Source: a bacterium
GTDB lineage: Bacteria > Planctomycetota > J058 > JAJDCP01
DNA: 29,498 nucleotides
Assembly (NCBI GenBank): GCA_030428695.1
Contig: JAUIEM010000074.1
Span: 1-29,498 of the forward strand
Reading direction: 5' to 3'
Position numbers and translations under genes: made by a program. Position 1 is the first letter of the stretch; each line of letters begins with the position of its first letter. The notes below the pieces were generated by a model. That model had not been told where the DNA came from, searched no databases, and saw only the letters and a program-made list of their open reading frames with translations. This document shows, in pieces, positions 7,489-15,470 of the stretch.

Positions 7489-9402
7489 ATGCGCGGGCTG
7501 CGCCGTCGCCTCATCCAGGCCTGTGAGCTGCTCGCCCCCGCGCTCTCGTCCACGCATCCGGATTCCGCCACCGACCGCCTGCGCCGCGCCCTGCTCGCGG
7601 CGCTCTGGCGGCGCTGCCGGACGGGCGGACCGGACCCGATTCCCGAGCTGGGCCCCCCGCCCCCGGCCGCCGAGGCCGCGGCCGAGCTGCTCGCCGAAGA
7701 CCTGCGCCGCACGCCGGCCGCGGACCTCCTGCCGCGCATCTTCGAGCAGCTCTGCGGGCTGCGCTGCGCCGCGGGGCGGCTGCGCACCGACGCGGGTCGC
7801 AAGCGGCACGGCCGCTTCTACACCTCGCGCGCCCTCGCCTCCTTCGTCGTCGCCCTCGCCCTGGGCGACCTGCCGCGCACCGCGACCGTGCTCGATCCCG
7901 CGGTCGGCGGTGGCGCCTTCCTGGTCGCCGCGGCCCGCCACCTCGTCGGCGATGGCGCCCAACAGGCCGCACGGCGCGCGGTCGTCACGCGGCTGGCCGG
8001 GGTCGACCTCGACCCCCTCGCCTGCACCGTCGCGGCCCTCGCCCTGCAGGCCTGGGTCGGCTCCGACGATGTGTACGCCGCGCTGCGGAACCGGCTGCTC
8101 GCCGGTGACGCCCTGCAACTGCCCGAGGCCCGCCTCCGGGCGCTCGCCCCGCGCGGCTTCGACGCGGTCTGCACCAACCCGCCCTACCTCGGAGAGCAGT
8201 TCCACCGCGCCCTGTTCGCGCCGCTGCGCGTGCGCTTCCCCGAAGTCAGCGGCCCGCGCATGGACTACTGGTACTTCTTCGCCGCCCTCGCCCTGCGGGT
8301 CGTCGCCGACGGTGGGCGCGTCGCCTTCGTCACCCCGAGCTACTGGCTGCGCGCCCACGGCGCCCGGCGCCTGCGGGCCACCCTGGCCAGGACCGGACGC
8401 CTGCACCGGCTGGTGCACTTCGGCACGACGCCGCTGTTTCCCGACGCGCGCGGCCAGCACAACACGGTCTGGGTGTTCGCCAAGGAGCCGCGGGACGCGC
8501 CCGGCCAGCGTCTCGACGTGCACCCGGGAGAGGCGGCGGAGGCGCTGTTCTCGACCCTGCTCGAGGCGCCGCGGGAGGCCTCGACGCCGACCGCGATCGC
8601 GGGCCGGGATCCGGCGACCTGGGGAGGAAGCCGCGCTGACGGCCGACGCCTCGAGACGCTGCTGGAGCCGCGCCAGGGCATCGTGCCGAACCCCGACCGG
8701 CTCAGCCGCCGCCAGGCCGAGCGCCTCGGCTGCCGCCCCGGACAGGGGGTGTTCCTGCTGACCGGCGCGGAGCTCGACGAGCTCGGCCTGTCCCCGGCCG
8801 AGCGCACGCTCCTGGTGCCGGCCTACAGGAACTCGGACATCCGCCCCTTCGCGATCGACTATCCCGACCTCTGGCTCCTCTACCTCACCTCCGGGGACAG
8901 CCTCGAGGGGCGCCCCGCGATCGCGCGCCACCTCGCGCGCTTCCGGCCGCTGCTCGCGGCCCGGCGCGAGGTGCGGAGCGGGCGCATCCCCTGGTTCAGC
9001 CTGCACTGGCCCCGGGAGCGGGCGCGCTTCGAGCGCCCGCGGCTCGTGCTGTCCAACTGGGGAAACGGCCCGCGCGCGCTCGCCCTCGAGCCCGGTTACG
9101 GCTTCGAGCGCCGGGACATCACCGCGCTGCTCCCGCGCGGCCCGGAGGTTCCCCTCGAGGCCCTGCTCGCCCTGTGCAACGCCCCCGCCTACCGCGCCCG
9201 GCTCGGCGCCGCCGCCCTCGGCTACTGCCGCCAGGCGGAGCTGCGCGCCTGGCCTCTGCCCCCGCCCGGACGCGCCGACTGGGAGCGGCGGCTGACCGCG
9301 ACCGCCCGGCTGCTGCGCGCGTCCGCCGAGCGGGCGCCGCTCGCGCCGGACGATCCGCTGTGGGCGCGGCTCGACGCGGAGGTCGAGGAGGCGTTCGGCT
9401 GA
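7489..9402 (+). CDS. TaqI/Eco57I-type N6-adenine DNA methyltransferase
   Basis: This 637-residue protein has the gamma-class amino-methyltransferase order. An HGRFYTS segment (about 107-113) precedes motif I, VLDPAVGGGAF (134-144), which binds S-adenosylmethionine. The catalytic motif IV NPPY is at 230-233, and a second Rossmann half ends near VAFVTPSYWLR. The C-terminal half (about 370-620), with PWFSLHWPRE and ERPRLVLSNWG, resembles the TaqI-like target-recognition domain. The first 100 residues are Arg/Ala/Pro-rich, with no nuclease motif that I can see, so a type IIG restriction activity is not supported. No restriction gene or other defence gene adjoins it. It is probably an orphan methyltransferase. 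The start codon has only a weak ribosome site, so its position is less certain. Confidence 0.85.
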   Translation: MRGLRRRLIQACELLAPALSSTHPDSATDRLRRALLAALWRRCRTGGPDPIPELGPPPPAAEAAAELLAEDLRRTPAADLLPRIFEQLCGLRCAAGRLRTDAGRKRHGRFYTSRALASFVVALALGDLPRTATVLDPAVGGGAFLVAAARHLVGDGAQQAARRAVVTRLAGVDLDPLACTVAALALQAWVGSDDVYAALRNRLLAGDALQLPEARLRALAPRGFDAVCTNPPYLGEQFHRALFAPLRVRFPEVSGPRMDYWYFFAALALRVVADGGRVAFVTPSYWLRAHGARRLRATLARTGRLHRLVHFGTTPLFPDARGQHNTVWVFAKEPRDAPGQRLDVHPGEAAEALFSTLLEAPREASTPTAIAGRDPATWGGSRADGRRLETLLEPRQGIVPNPDRLSRRQAERLGCRPGQGVFLLTGAELDELGLSPAERTLLVPAYRNSDIRPFAIDYPDLWLLYLTSGDSLEGRPAIARHLARFRPLLAARREVRSGRIPWFSLHWPRERARFERPRLVLSNWGNGPRALALEPGYGFERRDITALLPRGPEVPLEALLALCNAPAYRARLGAAALGYCRQAELRAWPLPPPGRADWERRLTATARLLRASAERAPLAPDDPLWARLDAEVEEAFG

Positions 9403-9410
9403 GCCCCGAC

Positions 9411-10496
9411 CTACAGCCCGGGCATCGGCGTGAGCCCGAGCAGCGCGAAGCCGCGCGCGAGCGCCTCGTCGCTCGCCGCGCTGAGCCGGCGCAGGCGGGC
9501 GCGCCCCGCGGCGTCCGCGAACAGCCGCGTGCGCGCGTCGCAGATGCGGAACGCTGCCGCGAGCTCACGCAGCCCGGTGACGACCAGCGAGGGGTCGTGA
9601 CCCCGGGCGGCGAGGGGGATGGAGACGTGGAGGAAGCGCCAGAGCGCGCGCTCGAGCTCCGCGGCCGGAGCGTCCGCTTCCGCCTCGGCACCCGCCTCGA
9701 GGCAGCGCGCGAGCCTGGCGGCCCGCACCCGCTGCAGGAGCACGAAGGCAGCCGTGTCCTGCCCGTAGCCGACCAGCGCCTCGGCATCGATCGGCCCGTT
9801 GTCCGGCAGACGCGGCAGCTCCAGCGCGCGGTGGGGGCGGACCGCGAGCAGGGAGAAGCACACCGCGTTGCGGGCCAGCACCGCGGCGCGGGCCGGCAGG
9901 TCGCGCGCGACCACGCGCCGCTCGGCGTCGGCCGCGCAGCGCACCAGCAGGCCGAGCGGCGTGCCGGGCAGCGACACCCCGCCGACCGCGACGCCGCCCC
10001 CCGCGAGCTTGCGCGGGGGTCCCACCTCGAGGCCGCAGGGGCCCGAGACCTCCGCCCGCCAGCTCCCGTCGAGGCCGAAGGCCTGGAGCAGCGGGCCGAG
10101 CTCCGCGCCGGCCAGCGAGCCCGGACGGGTGGCGAGGGGCCAGCCCCGCAGCCGGGCGACCGCCGCGCCGACCAGCAGACAGCGAAGCCCCCGGAAGCCG
10201 GCGTCGACCGCGTACACCCGGGGGGGACCCGCCAGCGCGGCCGGGCGAGGCGGAGGGGCCCCGGCGCGCAGCGTGGGGCGGAAGTCGACCTCGAGGCGGC
10301 GGCCCGCGGCGCGCACCTCCCCGACCAGGGGCGAGGCGGCGAGCGCTTCGGCCAGGCCCGGCGCCGCACGCACGGCGAGGTCGGCGCGGCGGCACGGCTC
10401 GAAGCTGCGCCAGGGGTCGCCCGTGTGCCCGCGCAGGGACGCGGCGAGCCGCACGAGCAGCCCGCGCTCCGGCGACGGCTCGGCGGAGTCGCTCAC
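9411..10496 (-). CDS. Arginyl-tRNA-synthetase-like protein with DALR-type C-terminal domain and degenerate catalytic core
   Basis: This 361-residue protein resembles a shortened arginyl-tRNA synthetase (normally 550-600 residues). The C-terminal 285-361 region reads like the ArgRS anticodon-binding DALR domain: a helix with HDPSLVVTGLRELAAAFR, then CDARTRLF, and a terminal ALARGFALLGLTPMPGL where ArgRS has a LLGIxxPxxM end. YGQDTAAFVLLQRVRAARL (about 232-250) matches the YxQYAHARI helix. Near residues 98-119, DAGFRGLRCLLVGAAVARL occupies the position of the ArgRS HVGHLRS helix, but HxGH is replaced by DAGF. No KMSKS motif is recognisable. It is therefore probably not an active synthetase and may bind tRNA or act as a regulator. 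The start is GTG with no clear ribosome site. It is convergent with the methyltransferase, with 8 bases between stops. Confidence 0.65.
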   Translation of the reverse strand: MSDSAEPSPERGLLVRLAASLRGHTGDPWRSFEPCRRADLAVRAAPGLAEALAASPLVGEVRAAGRRLEVDFRPTLRAGAPPPRPAALAGPPRVYAVDAGFRGLRCLLVGAAVARLRGWPLATRPGSLAGAELGPLLQAFGLDGSWRAEVSGPCGLEVGPPRKLAGGGVAVGGVSLPGTPLGLLVRCAADAERRVVARDLPARAAVLARNAVCFSLLAVRPHRALELPRLPDNGPIDAEALVGYGQDTAAFVLLQRVRAARLARCLEAGAEAEADAPAAELERALWRFLHVSIPLAARGHDPSLVVTGLRELAAAFRICDARTRLFADAAGRARLRRLSAASDEALARGFALLGLTPMPGL

Positions 10497-11211
10497 GGGA
10501 GCACCGGAGACGCGACGGGACGGGCAACAGGCCGGGGCTCGCTATCGGGTAAGCGATTTCTTCGCCGGGTGGACACACCGGGACTCGTTCGCGAGGGCCC
10601 GGAGGCCGCTCGGGATCGGGCGCTTCGAGTCTCTGCGCAGCGGAGCCTCGAAGACTTCACCCCGGTTGATTCACCGGGATCTCGTCGCGAGGTCCGGGCC
10701 AGCCATCCCGGTGAAGCGAACGGGTTCACAGAGGCGTTGCGCAACAGGCTCGAAGCGCTCTGTGTCATCAGGGTCGGCAGCAGGAGTGGCGGCGCAGCGA
10801 ACGGAGTCCGCTGGTCGGAAGCCAGGAGCGCGCCACCGGGCTGCACGCAGACGACGGGCAACGCAGCCCGCGGCGGCGCGGGCCAGCGAGGACGAGCAGG
10901 TGTTCCCGTCCAGCCCCTAAGGGCCCGGAAAGGAATAAGTCGAGCATTCGGGCGCGCCTGCGGCGTAATTCTGTCACTTGCCTCTCTCCACCTCCACCGC
11001 CACCAACCTCCGTCCCTCCCTCGTGCCTCGGTCGGGCCGCTCGGCCGCTTCGCTGTGTACCTCGCGTTGTCGGTGTTCGGCCGCGGCGGCCTCTGCTCCT
11101 CGTTCCTCGGTGCCGAGACCTTGCTGTTGGGATGGGTATGCGTCGCTCGCCAAGCAACAGAATTCCTGCCGCATCCGCACCCTCGGTGCTCGACTTCTTC
11201 CCTTCCAGCCC
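10497..11211. other. Gene-free stretch rich in palindromes and repeats
   Basis: No credible gene lies in these 715 bases. The open frames that cross it are Arg/Gly/Pro-rich low-complexity translations without family resemblance or ribosome sites. The left half (10576-10764) holds a cluster of stem-loops and a direct repeat. The right part (10903-11220) has matching ends. No transposase is present. The content looks like accumulated small mobile or structured repeats rather than protein-coding DNA. Confidence 0.6.
10576..10764. repeat. Cluster of palindromes and a 27-bp direct repeat
   Basis: CACCGGGA-CTCGT-CGCGAGG-CC-GG occurs twice in the same direction with single-base differences (10576-10602 and 10672-10698). 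Three stem-loops overlap it: CTTCGAG/CTCGAAG (10623-10629 with 10647-10653), a perfect 11-bp arm TTCACCGGGAT/ATCCCGGTGAA (10670-10680 with 10705-10715, 24-base loop), and CACAGAG/CTCTGTG (10727-10733 with 10758-10764) enclosing the perfect palindrome GTTGCGCAAC (10736-10745). The pattern resembles REP- or MITE-like intergenic repeats, or the footprint of a structured RNA. Confidence 0.6.
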
Positions 11212-11220
11212 CTAACGGCC
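10903..11220. repeat. MITE-like element with direct-repeat ends and diverged inverted-repeat arms
   Basis: A 23-bp sequence (TTCCCxTCCAGCCCCTAA, then xGGCC) occurs at 10903-10925 and 11198-11220 in the same orientation with two mismatches. Inside these, the left arm (about 10918-10982, plus strand) and right arm (about 11215-11149, minus strand) match over about 65 bases with two one-base gaps. They share the blocks AAGTCGAGCA, TGCGGC, AATTCTGT and CTTG. The stop codon of the STAS gene (11212-11214) lies in the right arm. The core of about 165 bases has no gene. CGAGGCACGAGG and CGAGGAACGAG in the core (minus strand) recur in the element at 16385-16624. Confidence 0.55.
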
Positions 11221-11703
11221 GATCTCGCGCGCGAGGCCCTTGAGGAAGGCCTTGAACTTGCGCTCGTTGCGCTTGTCGAGCTTGACGAGGGTCTTGTGGG
11301 CGTCGTAGATCAGCTGCACCATCTCCTTCTGGCTGCACATCACGCTCTTGAGCGAGTGCATCTCCAGCTTGCGGGGCGGAGTGGTGCCCTCCTGGATCAG
11401 CAGGAGCTCGTGCAGGCCGAGGGAGCGCATCTGGGCGAGGGCGTGCGCGGACGGGTTGAGCACGATCACGCTCTTGAGGTCGCCGAGCTGGGAGCCGATG
11501 CCGATCAGCGTGCCCATGAAGGTGCTGTCCATGCCCCGGCAGCGGGAAAGATCGAACAGGAACTTCTTGCGGCCGCGCGCGATCTCTTCGTTCGCGAATT
11601 CCTGCAACGTCTTGCAGTTGTGCATCGTGCCCAGGCCGCCGACCTCGACGTAGACCGTGCGCTTCGAGCGCGCGACACGGATCGAGTCCTCCGCTGGTGT
11701 CAT
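11212..11703 (-). CDS. STAS-domain protein, anti-sigma factor antagonist-like
   Basis: This 163-residue cytoplasmic protein has a STAS domain at about residues 8-110, built like SpoIIAA/RsbV anti-anti-sigma factors: a TVYVEVGGLGTMHNC strand, KKFLFDLSRCRGMDSTFMG, and a later SVIVLNPSAHALAQMRSLGL. The D59-S60-T61 motif is where partner-switching kinases phosphorylate these proteins. A charged C-terminal extension of about 50 residues (KEMVQLIYDAHKTLVKLDKR and beyond) is longer than in SpoIIAA. The ATG at 11703 is chosen over upstream frame extension because GAGGAGGG lies 4 bases before it. RecN is 117 bases upstream on the same strand. The 3' end overlaps a repeat arm. The cognate anti-sigma kinase and sigma factor are not in the window. 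Confidence 0.85.
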   Translation of the reverse strand: MTPAEDSIRVARSKRTVYVEVGGLGTMHNCKTLQEFANEEIARGRKKFLFDLSRCRGMDSTFMGTLIGIGSQLGDLKSVIVLNPSAHALAQMRSLGLHELLLIQEGTTPPRKLEMHSLKSVMCSQKEMVQLIYDAHKTLVKLDKRNERKFKAFLKGLAREIGR

Positions 11704-11820
11704 CGCGCCCTCCTCGATCCACGCCCCTGCGCCACCGGAAGCTCCGGATCCCGGCACGGCACCACCATACCACATCGGGGGAGGAGGAAGCGACGCGCTC
11801 GTCGACGCGACCGGTCCGCC

Positions 11821-13431
11821 TCAGCCGACCGGGCTGCCCGCGGAGCTGCGGGCCGCGTCCCTGACCAGCTCTCTAGCCTGTGAGAGTGTGACGGAAGTGG
11901 CGCCTTCGCCGCGCAACATGTGCGCGAGCTCCGCCAGGCGTTGATCCTCATCGAGCGCTTGAATCTGCGTGACCGTACGGCCGCTCGCCTGGACCTTTTG
12001 TACCAGAAGGTGGCGGTCAGCAAAACTCGCAACTTGCGGCAGGTGCGTGATGCACACCACCTGGTGCCGCTCGGCGAGGTTGCGCAGGCAGCGACCGAAC
12101 TCGTGACCGAGCCGCCCCCCGAGGGGAGAGTCGATCTCGTCGAAGACCAGCAGGGTGCCCCCCTCCCCCGCGGCCTGCTCGCGCAGCGCGAGAGCGATGC
12201 GGCACAGCTCGCCCCCGCTGGCGACGTCCTTCAGCGGGCGCGGCTCGCGGTCGGGCTGGGCCGAGAACCACCACGACACCTCGTCGCCCTCGGCGACGGG
12301 CAGCAGCCGCGCGTCTTCCAGGCCGAGCCCGGCGAGCCGCGCCAGGATCGCCGGAGCCCGCGCTTCGCCGGCCGCCAGGCGCGCGTCACGCAGGCGGCGA
12401 CGCTCGGCTTCGAGGCGGCCGCGGAGAGCGCCGAGCGCGGCGCGCTCTTCGTCGAGGGTCGGCCGGGCCGCGAACGCCTCGAGGGCGACCGCGAGCGCCT
12501 GCTCTTCCTCGAGCACCGCGTCGAGGTCGTAGGCGTGGCGGGCGCTGAGCCGACGCAGCGCCCGGTATCGCTCTTCGAGGCGCCGGCATTCGCGGGCGTC
12601 GTCGAGCAGGCGCTCGGCCTCGGAGTCGAGCTCGCGCACCAGATCCTGCAGGTCGGCCAGCGCGGAGTCGAGACGCGCGTGGAGCGCCTCGCAGCCGTGC
12701 GCGCTGGCGAGCGCGCGGCGCGCCTGGGCCAGCCGGTCGAGGGCGGCCCCCTCGGGCCCGTCGAGGCACTGCGCGGCCCGGCGCAAGCCCTCCTGGCTGT
12801 GGGCCAGGGCGCGGACTCCTGCCAGCCGGCGCTCGAGCTCGACGAGCTCGCCGGCCTCGGGTCGCACCGCCCGGATCTCGGCCAGCCGCTCGGCCTGGCT
12901 CTCGGCGCGCTGCTCCGCGCCGCGCTCGGCCCGCTCACGCTCCTTCAGCCGGCGCGTCGCGGACGCCACCTGACCGCGCAGCTCGGCGACCTCTGCCGCC
13001 AGGCCGACGCTCCCGGCCCAGTCGTCGAGCATCGCCGTCTGGAGCTGCGCCGAGCGCAACAGCGGCGAGCCGTCCTGGCTGTGGGTCTCACACAGGGCAT
13101 CGCCGAGCTCGGCCAGGATCGGACGGGCGACGAGCTTCCTGTCGAGCAGGCAGCGGCTGCGCCCGGAGGATGTGAGCTGCCGCTCGAGCACGACCTCAGG
13201 GGCGACGCCGAGCCGCGCGGCGAGCTGTTCGGGCAGCCCGAACAGCCCCCGTACGCAGGCCTTCTCACTCGCCGCGGGGGCGGAGCGTGCGCCGAGGAGC
13301 CAGGTCAGTGCTTGGAGGATCAGTGATTTGCCGGCGCCCGACGCGCCGCTGATCACGTTCAGGCCCGGATGCAGCTCCAGGGCCTGGTCTTCGATCAGGG
13401 CAAAGCCCTCGATCTGTAGCTCTACCAACAT
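11821..13431 (-). CDS. recN: DNA repair ATPase RecN
   Basis: This 536-residue SMC-like ATPase acts in double-strand break repair. The Walker A motif is GASGAGKS at 29-36 (most RecN proteins have GETGAGKS). It is followed by a QDGSPLL segment where others have hQ.q.Ll, a long Arg/Glu/Ala-rich coiled-coil arm (about 140-360), the ABC signature ASGGEL at about 404-409, Walker B LLVFDEIDSPLGG around Asp431-Glu432, and a CITHLPQVASFAD switch region. The length is near the family norm of 550. The ATG at 13431 begins directly with the MLVELQIEGFALIED strand expected at a RecN N-terminus. No strong ribosome site precedes it. The FlgM-like small gene lies 68 bases upstream on the same strand. Confidence 0.95.
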   Translation of the reverse strand: MLVELQIEGFALIEDQALELHPGLNVISGASGAGKSLILQALTWLLGARSAPAASEKACVRGLFGLPEQLAARLGVAPEVVLERQLTSSGRSRCLLDRKLVARPILAELGDALCETHSQDGSPLLRSAQLQTAMLDDWAGSVGLAAEVAELRGQVASATRRLKERERAERGAEQRAESQAERLAEIRAVRPEAGELVELERRLAGVRALAHSQEGLRRAAQCLDGPEGAALDRLAQARRALASAHGCEALHARLDSALADLQDLVRELDSEAERLLDDARECRRLEERYRALRRLSARHAYDLDAVLEEEQALAVALEAFAARPTLDEERAALGALRGRLEAERRRLRDARLAAGEARAPAILARLAGLGLEDARLLPVAEGDEVSWWFSAQPDREPRPLKDVASGGELCRIALALREQAAGEGGTLLVFDEIDSPLGGRLGHEFGRCLRNLAERHQVVCITHLPQVASFADRHLLVQKVQASGRTVTQIQALDEDQRLAELAHMLRGEGATSVTLSQARELVRDAARSSAGSPVG

Positions 13432-13499
13432 CGGTCAACCGTAGAGGGGGGTCCGCGCCGTCGGCTTCCGGAGGCCGACCGCGGAGCCCGGCGGGATGG

Positions 13500-13685
13500 T
13501 CAGCAGTCCGCGGCAAAGCGGCGCAAGGTCTCGCGCCAGACTTCGGGAGTGTCGAGCGTACCGTCCTCGAGGGCCTTGCGGGCCTTCAGGACGCGATCCC
13601 AGCGGATCGTCTCCCGGGATTTCTTGGCCCGCAGCCGGAGGGCCTGGATGCGCGTCGAGCTGTCGTTTTCGTGCTGTGTAACCAT
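13500..13685 (-). CDS. Small FlgM-like (anti-sigma-28) protein, tentative
   Basis: This 61-residue protein has a polar N-terminus followed by two short helices, IRWDRVLKARKALEDGTLDT then PEVWRETLRRFAADC. The pattern of a helix, a DG turn and a second amphipathic helix resembles the sigma-binding end of FlgM-type anti-sigma factors. The match is short and by eye. The ATG at 13685 has GGAAAG about 10 bases upstream. An in-frame ATG at 13703 has no ribosome site, and further in-frame extension is possible. It precedes recN by 68 bases on the same strand. No flagellar genes are visible to support the role, so another small DNA- or protein-binding function is possible. Confidence 0.45.
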   Translation of the reverse strand: MVTQHENDSSTRIQALRLRAKKSRETIRWDRVLKARKALEDGTLDTPEVWRETLRRFAADC

Positions 13686-14082
13686 AACTCTAGATCTTTC
13701 CATGGTTTGTGGGAGTATCTGGAACATCTCCCCGCCACTGATGAATATGATCGACCAAGCGGAAGCGGATCTTGAGTTCTTTGACAAAATTCCTTGCAAG
13801 ACCTTGGAACATGCGGTGTCGAACGGATACGAAGCGAGCCGGTCCGGAGTCCGGGAGCGCTTTGGACAAGATATCGGATTCTTTGGCAATGCCGCATGGC
13901 ACGCTCTCCGTTGTAGTCGACGCCCCCGTCAAAAAGTCGAGGGTCGGAAAAAAATCCGGACTTCCCTCTTCCCCTGTCCCCGGAAAATGAAAAAAAGTTG
14001 TCCTCGGCTGGAATTTCCGTGAGATCGCGCGCCTTCGGTGGTCTCCTAAGGGTAGAGGGACAACGTAGGACGAGGAACAGGC
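13686..14082. other. Lower-GC divergent intergenic region
   Basis: These 397 bases separate the minus-strand FlgM-like gene from the plus-strand squalene-oxidase-repeat gene. Base composition drops visibly compared with the flanks, with A-runs near 13950 and 13990 and a pyrimidine-rich stretch between them. Short frames cross it on both strands, but none resembles a known protein. A GAGGA 6 bases before 14083 is the ribosome site of the downstream gene. I could not define convincing -35/-10 pairs. Confidence 0.5.
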
Positions 14083-15465
14083 ATGAGCCGGATGGCGTTG
14101 ATCGTATGGGCGGCCCTCGCCGCCGGGACCCTTGGCCAGGAAGAGCTCGACCCGACCCGGGTCGAGGAGGCGATCGCGCGCGGCGTCGCCTGGCTCGAGC
14201 AGCAGCAGCTCGACGACGGGACCTTCGGGGGCCAACACGCCGACGGCCATCCGCTGGGCCTGACGGCCATCGGCACGCTGACCCTGGCCAAGTGCGGGGG
14301 CCGCGACCGTGAGGCCGTCGCCCTCGGCTACCAGTTCGCGGTCGGGCAGAACCTGAGCATGACCTACGACGTCGGCCTCTTCCTGATGCTGCTCGAGGCG
14401 CTGTACGCTCCCACCCGGAGGCAGCTCGAGCGCTCCTCCGACCTCTACATCACCCAGGAGCGCAAGAACTTCCAGAAGCTCAGCCCGCGTCGGGACAAGG
14501 ACAAGGCCGCCGCGGCGCTCGACTGGATCCTCGACGCCCAGGGCTTCGTCTGGGGCTACGGCCAGGGCGACAAGGACACCTGGCACGACCACTCGAGCAG
14601 CCAGTACGCCTTCCTCGGCATCGGCGCGGCCCACCGCCTCGGGCTGCGCGCCGACTACACCAGCCTGTACCGCGCCCTCGATCACCTGCTCGACGCACAG
14701 GAACGGAGTGGCCCCGAGGTCGAGTGGTTCGCCGTGCCGGCGGCGGACCACTCCTTCCGGGAGATCCTGCGCCTCGAGAAGGACCTCGCGCGGAACCGCA
14801 AGAAGGAACGCGACGCCTCCGAGACCGTCGAGCGGGTCCGGGAGTTCAGTCTGGCGGGCGAGCGCGTCGCGCTCTACGCCCGCGGCTTCGGCTACCATCA
14901 CCTGACCCTCGGCGACAGCCCCGGGGGCGGCCCTCCCCCGAATCCACGCGGGGATGCGGACAGCACCTCCGAGCCCGAGCCCGCCCCCGACCCCGGCGCC
15001 GGACCCGGCATGGGAGGTGGCGCCGCGCCCCAGCGGCCGACCCTGAGCATGACCACGGCGGGCCTCGCGATGCTCGTGATCGCCAAGTCGGTGCTCGAAG
15101 GCGACCGCGTGTACGACAAGCTCTACGCCCGGCGGGTCAACCAGGCGATCCGCGACGCGGCCGCCTGGATCGCGCACAACTTCAGCGTCGTCGCGCGCCA
15201 CCAGTACTACTACCTGTATGGGCTCGAGCGGGCCGGCATCCTGTCCGGCTGCCACTACTTCGGCGAGGTGGACTGGTACGTCGAGGCGGGCAACTGGATC
15301 CTCGACCAGCAGCGCCCGGACGGCAGCTGGGTCGACGGCAGGGGCGCCGGAGCCGCGGGCGCGCCGATCGACATCACGACGACCTGCTTCGCCCTCCTGT
15401 TCCTGAAGCGTGCGACCGTGCCGCTGATCCCCGAGCTGCCGAAGCGGGTCGCGACCGGCGAGTAG
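14083..15465 (+). CDS. Exported prenyltransferase/squalene-oxidase-repeat protein
   Basis: This 460-residue protein begins with a probable signal peptide (MSRMALIVWAALAAGTLG, then QEE). Two helical halves carry repeats of the alpha/alpha-toroid type found in squalene cyclases and protein prenyltransferases: AIARGVAWLEQQQLDDGTFGG, then LGLTAIGTLTLAKCG, and near the end AGNWILDQQRPDGSWVDG followed by ITTTCFALLFLKRA. The halves are joined by a Pro/Gly/Asp-rich linker (about 279-316). The DxDD motif of squalene-hopene cyclase is not evident, so a terpene cyclase reaction should not be assumed. Many such exported toroid proteins in planctomycetes have no known role. GAGGA lies 6 bases before the ATG. 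It converges on the next gene with 5 bases between stops. Confidence 0.85.
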   Translation: MSRMALIVWAALAAGTLGQEELDPTRVEEAIARGVAWLEQQQLDDGTFGGQHADGHPLGLTAIGTLTLAKCGGRDREAVALGYQFAVGQNLSMTYDVGLFLMLLEALYAPTRRQLERSSDLYITQERKNFQKLSPRRDKDKAAAALDWILDAQGFVWGYGQGDKDTWHDHSSSQYAFLGIGAAHRLGLRADYTSLYRALDHLLDAQERSGPEVEWFAVPAADHSFREILRLEKDLARNRKKERDASETVERVREFSLAGERVALYARGFGYHHLTLGDSPGGGPPPNPRGDADSTSEPEPAPDPGAGPGMGGGAAPQRPTLSMTTAGLAMLVIAKSVLEGDRVYDKLYARRVNQAIRDAAAWIAHNFSVVARHQYYYLYGLERAGILSGCHYFGEVDWYVEAGNWILDQQRPDGSWVDGRGAGAAGAPIDITTTCFALLFLKRATVPLIPELPKRVATGE

Positions 15466-15470
15466 CCCGG

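Noticed and set aside
9411..10496. Reading the gene after the methyltransferase as its restriction endonuclease
   Set aside because: No PD-(D/E)xK, HNH or GIY-YIG motif is visible. The sequence resembles ArgRS instead, and the gene is convergent rather than co-directional.
10768..11157. A 129-codon minus-strand frame in the repeat region
   Set aside because: It is Arg/Gly/Ser low-complexity translation across palindromes, with no ribosome site and no protein-like hydrophobic pattern.
13743..14022. A possible small plus-strand protein beginning MNMIDQAEADLEFFDK in the low-GC region
   Set aside because: There is no ribosome site and no recognisable family, and the second half becomes Arg/Lys-rich as it enters the A-runs. 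Worth noting only if RNA data show a transcript.
14083..15465. Calling this gene a squalene-hopene cyclase
   Set aside because: The toroid repeats are present, but the DxDD catalytic motif is not seen, the length is about 460 rather than 630 or more, and a signal peptide indicates export.
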